Assembly (NCBI GenBank): GCA_946186175.1
Contig: CAMHMG010000001.1
Span: 1-34,435 of the forward strand
Length of the DNA stretch: 34,435 bases
Direction of reading: 5' to 3'
From: an uncultured Clostridia bacterium
GTDB lineage: Bacteria; Bacillota; Clostridia; Lachnospirales; Lachnospiraceae
Below, piece after piece: positions 23,460-33,398 of the stretch (its first letter is position 1; each line of letters begins with the position of its first letter). Position numbers and translations under genes: made by a program. The notes beneath the pieces were generated by a model. It made no database searches. It was not told the origin of the DNA and saw only the letters and a list, made by a program, of their open reading frames with translations.

Positions 23460-26400
23460 TTAATTACCTTTGATATCTTTAACATTTCCCTGTACAGGTT
23501 TAACACTGATAAGCTGTGCGTTATTACCTCCCGTACCATCAGAATTTGTTGTATTAGAGAAATCTTCAGTTGCTTTGCCTTCAAACACAAGCACGTTTGT
23601 TCCGACACCGCCCTTATATGTTACATTCTCAACATGCAAATAAGTCTTGATCTTATCAAGGCTTACATCGATTGTAGGATCACCGCTTCCGGAGGTTCCC
23701 GTTGCGCTGTTGATAAGCTCATCATAGATTACTGCAAATCTTACGGTATCCCCCTTCTTGTAATCGGAGGTAGCCATCGGCGCAATACCGACCTGTTCCG
23801 GTGCACGGGTGTCATTTACATTGATTGCAAATCTATTCTTATCGATAGTTAATCTATAATACAAAGCACCAGTGTTGTGTGCTTTTCCGGCATAACTAAC
23901 TGTATCATTATTGAGCAGCAGATCCCATTCCACTTCCTGTTCCGAATTATAATAAGCAAATTCCATTTCACCTGTGTTTTTATTCTTTCTTTTGCCAATA
24001 TGTACATTGCCCGAATTATTCTTGTAACTATCATAGTTAAAAACAGTATCTCCAAGTTTATATTCCAATTTATCCATACGCGCAGTATCTTCTTCCTTTA
24101 CAAGCTTACCCAAAATACTTTCAGCCTTTTTAGCCTTAATACTCACTTTGAATTTTGGCTTTGAACCATTTGCGGTCTTAAGATAATATAATATATCCTT
24201 ATCAATAATGCCACTAATACTGAAAGTACCTGTTGTTTCTGTATCATCAATAGTCACATCAGCTTCATAACCTTTTACCCTTTCACCATATATGGCATCT
24301 TCTGTAAGTATCTTAGCACTTGGCATAGTCATGGTACGGTCTACGGTACTTGTTGTGATAGTTCCCGTCACACCTTTGCTGTCTGTGGCATTCTCAATCT
24401 TATAAAGTTCTGCCGTATAGTAACGTGTGGACGTTCCTGTCAGATTATAAAGGTGGGCATAGTCGCCTAAGCCGTCTGCGGTACCTGACTCACTTCCCAT
24501 ATATCTGGTTGACACATTCTCATTCTTAACTTTGAAAGTCGCAGACCAGTTACCGTTAGTATCTGTCTTGTCGCCCGCCTGTTGCTGATTATTCTCCATA
24601 GAGTAACATTCCGTCTTAGAGAATAACGCATAAGTATTCTGTCCGCCCACATGCTTGAAGTTAATAGGGGAAGCCGTTCCTCCTATAGCTGTACCGTTGA
24701 TAGTCCTGTAGTATATCCTCTGCTGTGCATCCGCTACGGCTACTCCTGTAGGCATGGTTCTTGTGATCTTGAAGGTGGTATAATTGTTATCCGTCTTGCC
24801 TGAACTGTCAGCCACCGGTGATGCAGATGTCGAGCTTACAAGCGATATGCTGAAGCTTCCGGGACTAGTCCATTTCGCCTTTAATGTCTTATTGCCCGTT
24901 TCACCCTTAAGCTTAAGACTTGTGACCTTATTATCCTTCTCGTCATACCATCCCTCGAACTGACATCCTGCCTTGATCCCTGTCGGACTGCTAAGTCCCT
25001 TGTCAGGACTGTTGATAGTATACTTCGTAGGATTATTGCTGCTGTTCGCTGTAGCTCCTGCATCCCATGAAATATAGCTTATCGTGTATTCTATAGGTTT
25101 CCATACCGCATAGAGGTTCACTATGCCGTCCTCAAGACTGTCAAGAGAGTCAGCGTAGTCTATAGTTGCTCCGTCAGCAAACTTCTTTTCCGTTGCATTC
25201 TGGGTAAGAGCCCATCCTTCAAATGTATATCCGTTTCTCGAAAGTCCGAGCGCCGTCGCTGTCTTGATGGCCTTGCTTTCTCCAAATACCATTTCCTCAC
25301 TGTACGGTTCAGCGGAATGCGAGGCAGTACCCTCATTGAAGTAGAAATTAGCCTTGTAATGCTTAGCCGTCCATTTTCCATAGACGGTTATGTTGTGGGC
25401 CACAGGCTCTATCTTCTCAATAAAGCTGTCCTCATCAAATGTGTCAGATGTATACCAGCCATCAAAGTCATATCCGTCTCTGTCCTTAGTCGGAGGCACG
25501 AGTATTATCGAATTATCACCTATTTGCCATGTTACCTCAGCAACCTCTTCATCCTGTTTGTTGCCGACAGTAAGACTATATGTTACCTTTTCCCATTGCG
25601 ACTGAAGAACAAGATTGTTACCCGGCATTGTTTCCGGAAGATTCTCTGTCACCTCATTATTACCCATGTTCTTCCAGCCCGTGATCGCATAACCGGTATA
25701 TACCGGCAATGTAATATCAGTTATATTGTCACCTGCCTTGTATTCTCTGTCAAAATACAGTCCGCTGTATCCGTAGAGCTGGAGTCTGTATGTATTCTCC
25801 TTCCAGTTTGCAGTGAGAGTGATCTCTTCTTTGCTGTCAGCGCTTATCACATATGGAGTAACAGGATCATTGTCGCTGCCGTCAGTCCATCCAATGAAGG
25901 TATAACCCTCTTTGACAGGCGCATAGATATATATTTCATCTGTACCGCCTATTCTGTATTTATCCGGATTAGAACCGTTGTCTGCTCCTTCTAAGCCCTC
26001 ATAGCTTATGAGCATCTCATCGAATTTCCAGCGTGCATAAAGTATATGGTCTTTTCCCTGACTTACAACTGTATCAGCCTCTACCTTATTGCCTTCCTCT
26101 GCCTTATCATACCAGCCGGTAAATTCAGCCGAAAGACCATTTACTTGAGGTACCGGAAGCTGCCCATACTCTTCGCCGTATGTCACGGTCTTCTCTAACT
26201 CATCATCATCGACCACTCCGACACCTGCATCAAATGTTACCTTGCATGTTACAGGTGACCACACTGCCGTAAATGATAAGTCTTCACAGCCCATAACAGC
26301 AGGGACTTCCTTATCCCAGACAACTGTATGATTGTCCTTAACAGGTACCGGCGCTACGATAGCCGCTCCATAATAGGTCGTGCCCTCGGTATAGCTGCCT

Positions 26401-29400
26401 GATGCCTTGCCTTCTGCAAGATCCCATGTTACATCGTATTTCTTTCTCTTATACTTAAGCCTTACTTCTTTTGCGCTTGCTCCTTCTAGTATGACAGTCT
26501 CAGCCTCAGGCTGTTCAAAGCCTTCATATTCCTTAACTTGTGCTGTCACCTCTTCTCCGTCATCACCGACTACTGTCTCACTGTCTGCAAGTATCGTATA
26601 CTTACCGTCCATATCCATCTGATAATGGTTAAATGTTACAGAGCCCTGTTCCGTACATATCCATGTGGCTTTCATTACGATATCATGATCAGGAACGGTA
26701 GTTGCCGCCTTATCATCAACAAGCCAGCCTGCAAAAACATAATTTTCCATCTGCGGTGTGGCAAAGGCTTCCGTAAGGTTTTCACCATAAGCCAGCTCCT
26801 TGCTCATCTCATCTTCAATGGAGCCTCCGTCAAGGTCAATGCTCACCGTATGATGATTTCTTGTATATACATAGTCTACCGTGGTAGAACCGTCTCCTGC
26901 TACAGTGACCGTCTGTGCCTCCGGTGAAGTGAATCCTTCAAAGGTTGTGACCTCAGGTGTCACTTTATCACCTGTTGTTCCGGCAAGTGTCTCCTGTGAT
27001 ACAAGTGTTTTACCATTACCGTCTACATTTTCTTTGTAATGGTTGACAACATATGAGATATCTGTCCTTGCTGTCCACTTTGCCTTAAGCTCCATATCCT
27101 TTCTTAAGTCTCCCGGAATGACAGTTATCTTCTGACTTCCGTCATACCAGCCGTCAAAGGTGTATCCTGTCTTTGTCGGACTTACAAGAACCCTGTTCTC
27201 GGAAAACTCATTGTAGTTTGAAGGATTAGCTCCCTCATCTATTGTTCCGCCATCCGCATCGTAAGTAACACTATAGCCCTTAAGTTCCCACATAGCCTTA
27301 AGCGTAACTACCTCATCAATGACCGTCGTTATTGTTTCGACTGTCTCATCTGCCTGATAAACCTTGCCATTTAACGTATTCTTCCAGCCGGCGAATATGT
27401 AACCGTTCTTTTCAGGCGCACTGTTAAGCTTCGTCTGACTTCCGATTACCATCGTCTGTGTATCCGGCTCTGTCATGACACCGCCGTCCGCATCGTATTT
27501 CAACGTGCACGAACCTGCAGTCCAGCCCATAGATGTATAAGTAACATCACCTGTAACGGTAATTACTGAAAGCCCCGTATCGGCATCCGTTTCTACCTGT
27601 TTACCGCTCTCATCCTTGTAGCCTATAAATGTATATCCCGGCTTCTCAGGTACCGGAAGTGCCATCTTTGCACCATAGAATATACTGTAGTCAGTATAGA
27701 GACTGCTGTCATCACCATCTCCCGAACTCTTAAGGGAAACGGTACAGGCCTTGCGCTTATATCTTATCTTTATTACAAGAGAACCGTCGCCCTTGATCTT
27801 GGCAGGATTATCCGTACTTACAGGCTGTCCGTCTACCGTAGCATAATCGTAAGATAATACTTCTTCATCTCCTGCTTTCTCTGTGAACAGTTCATCAGCC
27901 TTTCCTTTAACTTTCTCCTCCGTGATAGCTCCGGTAAAAGGATTAGTCTCAGCAATTGTTGTCTCTACAACTGCATTTCTTACAGTGTCAATATCAACCT
28001 CTGCTCCTGACTTGCCCTGTCCATATCCTACAGCCTGAACCGTATATGCGCCGCTTGGCTGCTGTACATAATACTCGACTCTGTAGCCTATATCCGTTCT
28101 CTCTGTCCACTGAGCCTCATATACCTGGGCCTTACAGTCATCAGCGGTGATCGTTCTTATAACACCGACCTTCTTATTTCCTGCTGCATCTGTTGTTCCC
28201 TTTGAAAGTTCTTCAGCTGTGATCATCTGTCCGCTCTCAACGTTCTTCCAGCCGACAAACTCATAACCTGCTGCAGCGATCTCAGGACTGTGCACATCAC
28301 TGCCAACCTTAGTCACAAGTTTGACATCAGCCATTCTTCCGTGTTCACCGGTCTTGAATGTATCAGTACCTCTTATCAGATCATAGTAGTAACGTATAAC
28401 TGCCGAACCGTCTGCAAGGATCTCAACAGATTCCTTAGAAGGAGTAACGTAGTTCTTATATTCCTTCGGCTCGGGTGAAACAGTCTCTCCCGTAGTACCC
28501 TTATAAGTCTTCTTTCCGTCACATACATAACTGCCGGCGTTATCATTATCCTCAAGATAATAATATACCGTATATCTTGTATCGGTTGCAGGGTTCCAAT
28601 GTGCGTATATACTTACATTCTCCGCAGGCATTGTAGCCGGATATGTATATTTCTCTCCATCCTTTGTGTACCAGCCGTCAAATACATAACCTATCTTTGT
28701 CGGATCCTTTGGTTTCTTAACTTCTGCGCCATATTTACCTACAGATGCTGCCACATATGAACCGCCCTCGGAAAATGGCGTTATTGCATAACCGTCAAGG
28801 TAATTATCCCATGTAACTTTGAACTTCCTTATCATCTTTGCATAGGATAACGGAATATTACCGTTAACATACTTCAAGGTAACATCACATGATGTTTCCA
28901 TTCCCACAAAACCGTCTTTTAAGTACACCGCATGACTTTCCTCGTCATAAGCAAATGCAGGATTAGACAGCTCGACCTTATAACATTTGTTATCATATAC
29001 GACCGGTTTGATATCACCTGCGTCAAGAGCCAGCGTGTTGACCATGTAATACTCATCAGGAAGCGTAAACCTTGTCACATACTGATGCATCTCGATATCT
29101 TCGTATTTTTCCTGCCTAAGCTCAAAGTTAAACGGCACCTCATTCTTGCCGAACTTCTTGATCGGCCACTTATTCTCGTATAGCGTGGTGCCCCATTCCG
29201 CTATCTTGCCTTTGATCTTTTTGTAGTTTTTACCTACAGACGCGCCAAGACCTACTTCTAAGTAGATACCAAGTTCTACATACAAAGCGCCTGCCGAATT
29301 GGTCGTCTTGACACCCTTTAACACATGAATGTGGTAATAGAAGAAACCTCTGATCTCAACATAAGCGCCCACTCCAATAGTTAAGCTTGCTTTTCCCAAG

Positions 29401-32400
29401 ACTCCTTCTAAGAGTTCAAGATACAGCTCGACCTCAAAGCCTGCCCTTATCTCCAGAAATCCCATCACATAGAACTTAAAGTCCAGTTCAGGCGGGATTA
29501 TCTCTACCGTCTCACAGTCACATTTTCCCTTAAGCACATGTATCTTATATACAGTCTTCTTGCACTGCTTGTTGTAAAACTCTATACCAAGAGAGACAAC
29601 TGCATCCACAGTCACTACAAGCCTTAACTCGACTCCAAGCGTAACTACTCCGGGAACAGCATCATACTTAGCCTCAAAGAGTTTCTGTTCTACAAGTGAA
29701 ATGGCGTCATGCTCAGTCTCTAACATCTGGGAATATCTTAGCGAAAGCCAGTTCGCTATATCTTCCGATTCCTCGTCATCCTCTTCTCCATCCTCTTCCA
29801 TAAGAGACTTTAACTCATCCGAAATATCAGTATACATCTCGGTAGCATCACCAAGCATTGACCCCATACCATCATTCTTGCCTGCTGTAGCTATGGTCGC
29901 ATTGATCTTGATCCCTGTGTAAGTTCCTGTTGTGAAGCTTGGTTTGAATACGATATCTGACGGATATGGTATAAATCCGATAGTCTTCCACTCTACAGAA
30001 GCGCCAAATCCCATATCAAGCTTAACTTCCTGAGTAAATGTTGCGGAAACTCTTATTTTAAGGTTGTTCTCCTTTTCTGCATCTTCAAGTTTCTCAGAGT
30101 TATCCTTTGAATCCGAGCTGTCGCCGGAATTTGATGAACTGCTGCCGGAACTTCCCGAACTGCTGCCGGAGCTTGATGAACTACCGCCGGAACTTGATGA
30201 ACTGCTGCCGGAACTTCCCGAATCACTGCCGGAGCTTGATGAACTACCACCGGAACTTGATGAACTGCTGCCGGAACTTCCCGAATCACTGCCGGAGCTG
30301 CTGTCATCTCCGCCTTCCTCTCCGCCTTCTGCTCCGTCATCGTCGCTGCCGACACTAAGCGGAGGGAATTTTACAAGTATATTGAATACAACATTAATAT
30401 TTGCGCCGAGTCCACCCGGAAGATTCTTTGCTTTAGTAAGATCGACACTCATATCCTCTAATCTGATACGGACATTGCCCTCTTCTTCGTCATCAAGGCC
30501 AAACTGCTTATATGTCTCCATAATGTCTTCATATTTCCGGCTATATTTGTTGTATTTACTGTAAAAATCAGATGCCTTGCCGGCAGCATTTTTTACATTG
30601 CTTAAGTTATCCGACAATACCGTGAATTTGTAATTATCAATGTTCTCAACGCCTTCAAGACTTTTGAAGGAATCTGTTGCAAGCGCTGCTTTTGCAAGAT
30701 ATTCTCCTGCCTCTTCAACAAATCCGCTGGTTCTCGCATCTTCCTCTATATCATCTACTATCTGCTCTTTCTCAGCATCCGAAAGCTGGTCATATATATC
30801 TATAGATCTTGAATAGTTGGTCTCTGCCGAGTCGGCGATCGTACTTAATGTTGCAGTCTTTGTCGTGATCACTACATAAGGCTGTTCCTCACCTAAATAA
30901 TCCGTATAGGTGCCTCCATCCTTAATATCTATGACTTCTGCAAAGCTGCCTGCCTGCTTCATATTGTCAGTTCCGTAAGTACCGCTGTATAATGCTATGA
31001 AGTCTCCTTCATCAAGCTTCGTCTGTGAATCAAGCTTTGCTTGTGCATATATATCATCCGACCAGTCAAGATATGATGTTGGGATCTCTAACGTATTATC
31101 CTTATCATCATTTTTCAAGTCAGCATCTGCAGGAATCGGCAGTACCTCAGGCGTCTTGATAATATCTTCTATAGCCGCATTGCCGTAATAGTATTTGTCG
31201 CCTTCTATACGTGTTATGGACAGATAAGCTATATGGTTATTATCATTATTGTCAAATGATTCAGGATCTTTTAACGCTTTTGCAGGGTCCATGCCGCTGT
31301 AAAGCGCTATAGAGCTTCCGACTTTGATATCTTCCGCGCCCTTTCCGCTGTACCTGAAGTATCCGGAGTATTCCATATTCTCGGTCTTATTGCCTGCTGC
31401 ATCCAATGTATAGAAGCTTCCGTCAATATAGCTTAACTTGGCTCCGTTTTCGTCATACAGACCGTCTAACTTATCAACGGAAACTGTAAGAACATCATTA
31501 GCAAGTGCCATATTGTTCTGTTCTTTCTGAACTATTCCTATATCAAATTCACGCACTGAATCAGGGTAGTCTGCAAAAGTAAGCTCTGCCGTCTCACCTT
31601 CAGCCACCTCCGGCAGATATAATTTGTAATCTGCCCCTGCCTCAAATCCGTCAACAGTTTGTCCGATCAATATGTGCTTACCTGTTACGGTATATACACC
31701 ATCCGAACCTTCCACACTGATATTGTTCTGCTTTAACTGATAACTGTCGCCTTCTGAGTGTGATATATTCGTAACTTTAATCTTATCATATACGTCCTGC
31801 GAAGTAAGAGCTGTATTTCTTGAGTTGACAACGATCTTAAAATCCGAACCGACATCACTTGCAGCAGTGATCTTTAACGCATCATCAACGGTTGTGTGTT
31901 CTACTTCCTCAGTCTTAACATAAAGAATAAGTATTGAATTGATCTCATCATCATCTGCTGCCGGTTTGGTACATTCCTCATCATAGAAATAACCGACAAA
32001 TGTTATTTTGTCCTCATTATATACAGGTACAGGCAGTTCCCCGATCTTCGTTCCTGCTTTGACCTCAATAGGGTCTATCGCATCGCCGGCACCTATGGTA
32101 ACAAAATTGACATAGTATTTCTTTACTTCAGATTGCTCTTTATCCTCGGATGTTTCTTCTCCCGGCTTATTCTCCTTGTCTGGATCATCTGCCTTATTAT
32201 CCTTATCATCAGCTTTTTCTTCCGGCTTTGAATCATTATCCTTAGAGGAATTATCATCCTTAGAAGTATCGGCATCTTTATTATCGTCAGTCTTTTTATC
32301 ATCGTCAGTATCACTTTTTTTGTCTGTATCTTTACCGTCCGAATCTTTATTGTCACCCGCATTCCGGATATCATTAGCTTTATCCGTAACATTAATGACA

Positions 32401-33371
32401 CAGTCAAATGCAGCACCACTCTTGACTTTGGCTGTAACCTTTGCCTCACCATTAGATACGGCTGTGATTTTTCCATTCTTATCTACCGAAACAATGTTGT
32501 CTCTCGACGAAGACCATGTCACATCCTGTGTATTACCTGTAAGTGTAAGATTAAGACTCTGTTCTACATTAAGGTAAAGTTTTGATGATGAAAGCTGAGG
32601 GTCTTCTATCTTAACATGACATTTATACTTCTTATTGCTCTCATCATAAGCATAGACGTTAGTGCTTCCTGCCGCCACACCGGTCACCACTCCTGATTCG
32701 CTGATATCAGCAACGTTAGACTTTGCCGATGTCCACTTTATCTCCTGCTTTGTATCTTTAAGTTTTATAGACGTAGTGTCACCTTTTGCAAGCACGACTT
32801 CCGAGCTGCTAAGTGAAGGTGTCTCAACAATTACAGTACATGTATAGGTCCTTCTGTTCTTTCCTTTGACCTTGATCTTAGCAGTTCCCTTACTCTTTGC
32901 TTTGACTGCAATAATATTATTTTTCTTACTCACTGCTACGATCTTTTTGTTCTTTGAGGTCACCTTTTTCACCTTTGACCCCATAAGTTTCAATGTAACA
33001 GTCTGACCATTAGTAACATAAAGTTTTTTCTTGGAAAGACCCACCTTGACTTTTACCGTGCACTTGTATTTTTTCCCTTTAGAACCGGTCACCATCACCT
33101 TGGCTGTACCGGCCTTCTTGCCCGTTACCACGCCATTCTTGTTCACAACTGCTATCTTATTGTTACTGCTTGAAACATCCTTGATCGTGTCTCCGGTAAG
33201 AGACAACTGTACCTCCTCGCCAACAAGTATAGTCGCCTTCTTCAGGTTAAGACCGGTATTTGACGCAGCACTGACACTACCCATAGGTCCTACCGAAGGA
33301 ATGACCATACTTATGATCAGGATATAACATAACAGATTCTTTAATCTCCGGATCAATCTCTTCATAACCAT
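23460..33371 (-). CDS. Giant Ig-like / InlB-repeat surface protein (3303 residues)
   Basis: Signal peptide to about residue 36 (ending GSVSAA). Four Ig-like Big_2 domains follow (about 41-110, 111-183, 184-257, 258-326; each ends with a G.V.G...G.A.V pattern). Then come an Asp/Lys-rich linker (about 330-418), one InlB-type unit (about 419-480), a unique beta-rich region (about 480-1015) and a Ser/Gly linker with three 21-residue repeats (about 1020-1087). A beta region with EL/LYVELG strands and CDCETV follows (about 1090-1500), then a long array of Flg_new/InlB B-repeats mixed with MucBP-like units (about 1525-2836, many FDGWY, FAGW, LKAKW) and a unique tail. No LPXTG motif, C-terminal TM or SLH domain is visible, so the attachment mode is unknown. 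AAAGGAG precedes two possible ATGs (33371, 33365). It probably acts in adhesion. It follows the partial Ig-like gene by 27 bases. Confidence 0.92.
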   Translation of the reverse strand: MVMKRLIRRLKNLLCYILIISMVIPSVGPMGSVSAASNTGLNLKKATILVGEEVQLSLTGDTIKDVSSSNNKIAVVNKNGVVTGKKAGTAKVMVTGSKGKKYKCTVKVKVGLSKKKLYVTNGQTVTLKLMGSKVKKVTSKNKKIVAVSKKNNIIAVKAKSKGTAKIKVKGKNRRTYTCTVIVETPSLSSSEVVLAKGDTTSIKLKDTKQEIKWTSAKSNVADISESGVVTGVAAGSTNVYAYDESNKKYKCHVKIEDPQLSSSKLYLNVEQSLNLTLTGNTQDVTWSSSRDNIVSVDKNGKITAVSNGEAKVTAKVKSGAAFDCVINVTDKANDIRNAGDNKDSDGKDTDKKSDTDDDKKTDDNKDADTSKDDNSSKDNDSKPEEKADDKDNKADDPDKENKPGEETSEDKEQSEVKKYYVNFVTIGAGDAIDPIEVKAGTKIGELPVPVYNEDKITFVGYFYDEECTKPAADDDEINSILILYVKTEEVEHTTVDDALKITAASDVGSDFKIVVNSRNTALTSQDVYDKIKVTNISHSEGDSYQLKQNNISVEGSDGVYTVTGKHILIGQTVDGFEAGADYKLYLPEVAEGETAELTFADYPDSVREFDIGIVQKEQNNMALANDVLTVSVDKLDGLYDENGAKLSYIDGSFYTLDAAGNKTENMEYSGYFRYSGKGAEDIKVGSSIALYSGMDPAKALKDPESFDNNDNNHIAYLSITRIEGDKYYYGNAAIEDIIKTPEVLPIPADADLKNDDKDNTLEIPTSYLDWSDDIYAQAKLDSQTKLDEGDFIALYSGTYGTDNMKQAGSFAEVIDIKDGGTYTDYLGEEQPYVVITTKTATLSTIADSAETNYSRSIDIYDQLSDAEKEQIVDDIEEDARTSGFVEEAGEYLAKAALATDSFKSLEGVENIDNYKFTVLSDNLSNVKNAAGKASDFYSKYNKYSRKYEDIMETYKQFGLDDEEEGNVRIRLEDMSVDLTKAKNLPGGLGANINVVFNILVKFPPLSVGSDDDGAEGGEEGGDDSSSGSDSGSSGSSSSSSGGSSSSSGSDSGSSGSSSSSSGGSSSSSGSSSGSSGSSSSNSGDSSDSKDNSEKLEDAEKENNLKIRVSATFTQEVKLDMGFGASVEWKTIGFIPYPSDIVFKPSFTTGTYTGIKINATIATAGKNDGMGSMLGDATEMYTDISDELKSLMEEDGEEDDEESEDIANWLSLRYSQMLETEHDAISLVEQKLFEAKYDAVPGVVTLGVELRLVVTVDAVVSLGIEFYNKQCKKTVYKIHVLKGKCDCETVEIIPPELDFKFYVMGFLEIRAGFEVELYLELLEGVLGKASLTIGVGAYVEIRGFFYYHIHVLKGVKTTNSAGALYVELGIYLEVGLGASVGKNYKKIKGKIAEWGTTLYENKWPIKKFGKNEVPFNFELRQEKYEDIEMHQYVTRFTLPDEYYMVNTLALDAGDIKPVVYDNKCYKVELSNPAFAYDEESHAVYLKDGFVGMETSCDVTLKYVNGNIPLSYAKMIRKFKVTWDNYLDGYAITPFSEGGSYVAASVGKYGAEVKKPKDPTKIGYVFDGWYTKDGEKYTYPATMPAENVSIYAHWNPATDTRYTVYYYLEDNDNAGSYVCDGKKTYKGTTGETVSPEPKEYKNYVTPSKESVEILADGSAVIRYYYDLIRGTDTFKTGEHGRMADVKLVTKVGSDVHSPEIAAAGYEFVGWKNVESGQMITAEELSKGTTDAAGNKKVGVIRTITADDCKAQVYEAQWTERTDIGYRVEYYVQQPSGAYTVQAVGYGQGKSGAEVDIDTVRNAVVETTIAETNPFTGAITEEKVKGKADELFTEKAGDEEVLSYDYATVDGQPVSTDNPAKIKGDGSLVIKIRYKRKACTVSLKSSGDGDDSSLYTDYSIFYGAKMALPVPEKPGYTFIGYKDESGKQVETDADTGLSVITVTGDVTYTSMGWTAGSCTLKYDADGGVMTEPDTQTMVIGSQTKLNSAPEKNGYIFAGWKNTLNGKVYQADETVETITTVIDEVVTLKAMWELKGYSVTYDADGGTIDEGANPSNYNEFSENRVLVSPTKTGYTFDGWYDGSQKITVIPGDLRKDMELKAKWTARTDISYVVNHYKENVDGNGKTLVSQETLAGTTGDKVTPEVTTFEGFTSPEAQTVTVAGDGSTTVDYVYTRNHHTVSIDLDGGSIEDEMSKELAYGENLTEAFATPQMENYVFAGWLVDDKAATTVPDHDIVMKATWICTEQGSVTFNHYQMDMDGKYTILADSETVVGDDGEEVTAQVKEYEGFEQPEAETVILEGASAKEVRLKYKRKKYDVTWDLAEGKASGSYTEGTTYYGAAIVAPVPVKDNHTVVWDKEVPAVMGCEDLSFTAVWSPVTCKVTFDAGVGVVDDDELEKTVTYGEEYGQLPVPQVNGLSAEFTGWYDKAEEGNKVEADTVVSQGKDHILYARWKFDEMLISYEGLEGADNGSNPDKYRIGGTDEIYIYAPVKEGYTFIGWTDGSDNDPVTPYVISADSKEEITLTANWKENTYRLQLYGYSGLYFDREYKAGDNITDITLPVYTGYAITGWKNMGNNEVTENLPETMPGNNLVLQSQWEKVTYSLTVGNKQDEEVAEVTWQIGDNSIILVPPTKDRDGYDFDGWYTSDTFDEDSFIEKIEPVAHNITVYGKWTAKHYKANFYFNEGTASHSAEPYSEEMVFGESKAIKTATALGLSRNGYTFEGWALTQNATEKKFADGATIDYADSLDSLEDGIVNLYAVWKPIEYTISYISWDAGATANSSNNPTKYTINSPDKGLSSPTGIKAGCQFEGWYDEKDNKVTSLKLKGETGNKTLKAKWTSPGSFSISLVSSTSASPVADSSGKTDNNYTTFKITRTMPTGVAVADAQQRIYYRTINGTAIGGTASPINFKHVGGQNTYALFSKTECYSMENNQQQAGDKTDTNGNWSATFKVKNENVSTRYMGSESGTADGLGDYAHLYNLTGTSTRYYTAELYKIENATDSKGVTGTITTSTVDRTMTMPSAKILTEDAIYGERVKGYEADVTIDDTETTGTFSISGIIDKDILYYLKTANGSKPKFKVSIKAKKAESILGKLVKEEDTARMDKLEYKLGDTVFNYDSYKNNSGNVHIGKRKNKNTGEMEFAYYNSEQEVEWDLLLNNDTVSYAGKAHNTGALYYRLTIDKNRFAINVNDTRAPEQVGIAPMATSDYKKGDTVRFAVIYDELINSATGTSGSGDPTIDVSLDKIKTYLHVENVTYKGGVGTNVLVFEGKATEDFSNTTNSDGTGGNNAQLISVKPVQGNVKDIKGN
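30119..30300 (-). repeat. 63-bp coding repeats of the Ser/Gly linker
   Basis: GCTGCCGGAACTTCCCGAA recurs at 30141, 30204 and 30267, exactly 63 bases apart, giving 21-residue Ser/Gly-rich units (GSSGSSSSSSGG type). The period preserves the frame. The units form a flexible spacer between the two large unique regions of the giant surface protein. Confidence 0.8.
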
Positions 33372-33398
33372 TACTCTCCTTTCAACTTATTTTCGTTC

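Noticed and set aside
30119..30300. CRISPR-like regular repeats
   Set aside because: The units are contiguous, in frame and without unique spacers. I saw no CRISPR array or cas gene in the window.
30053..30355. Frames with regular Pro/Ala/Val or Leu/Pro/Glu repeats in the Ser-linker region
   Set aside because: They are alternative readings of the 63-bp repeats of the giant surface gene.
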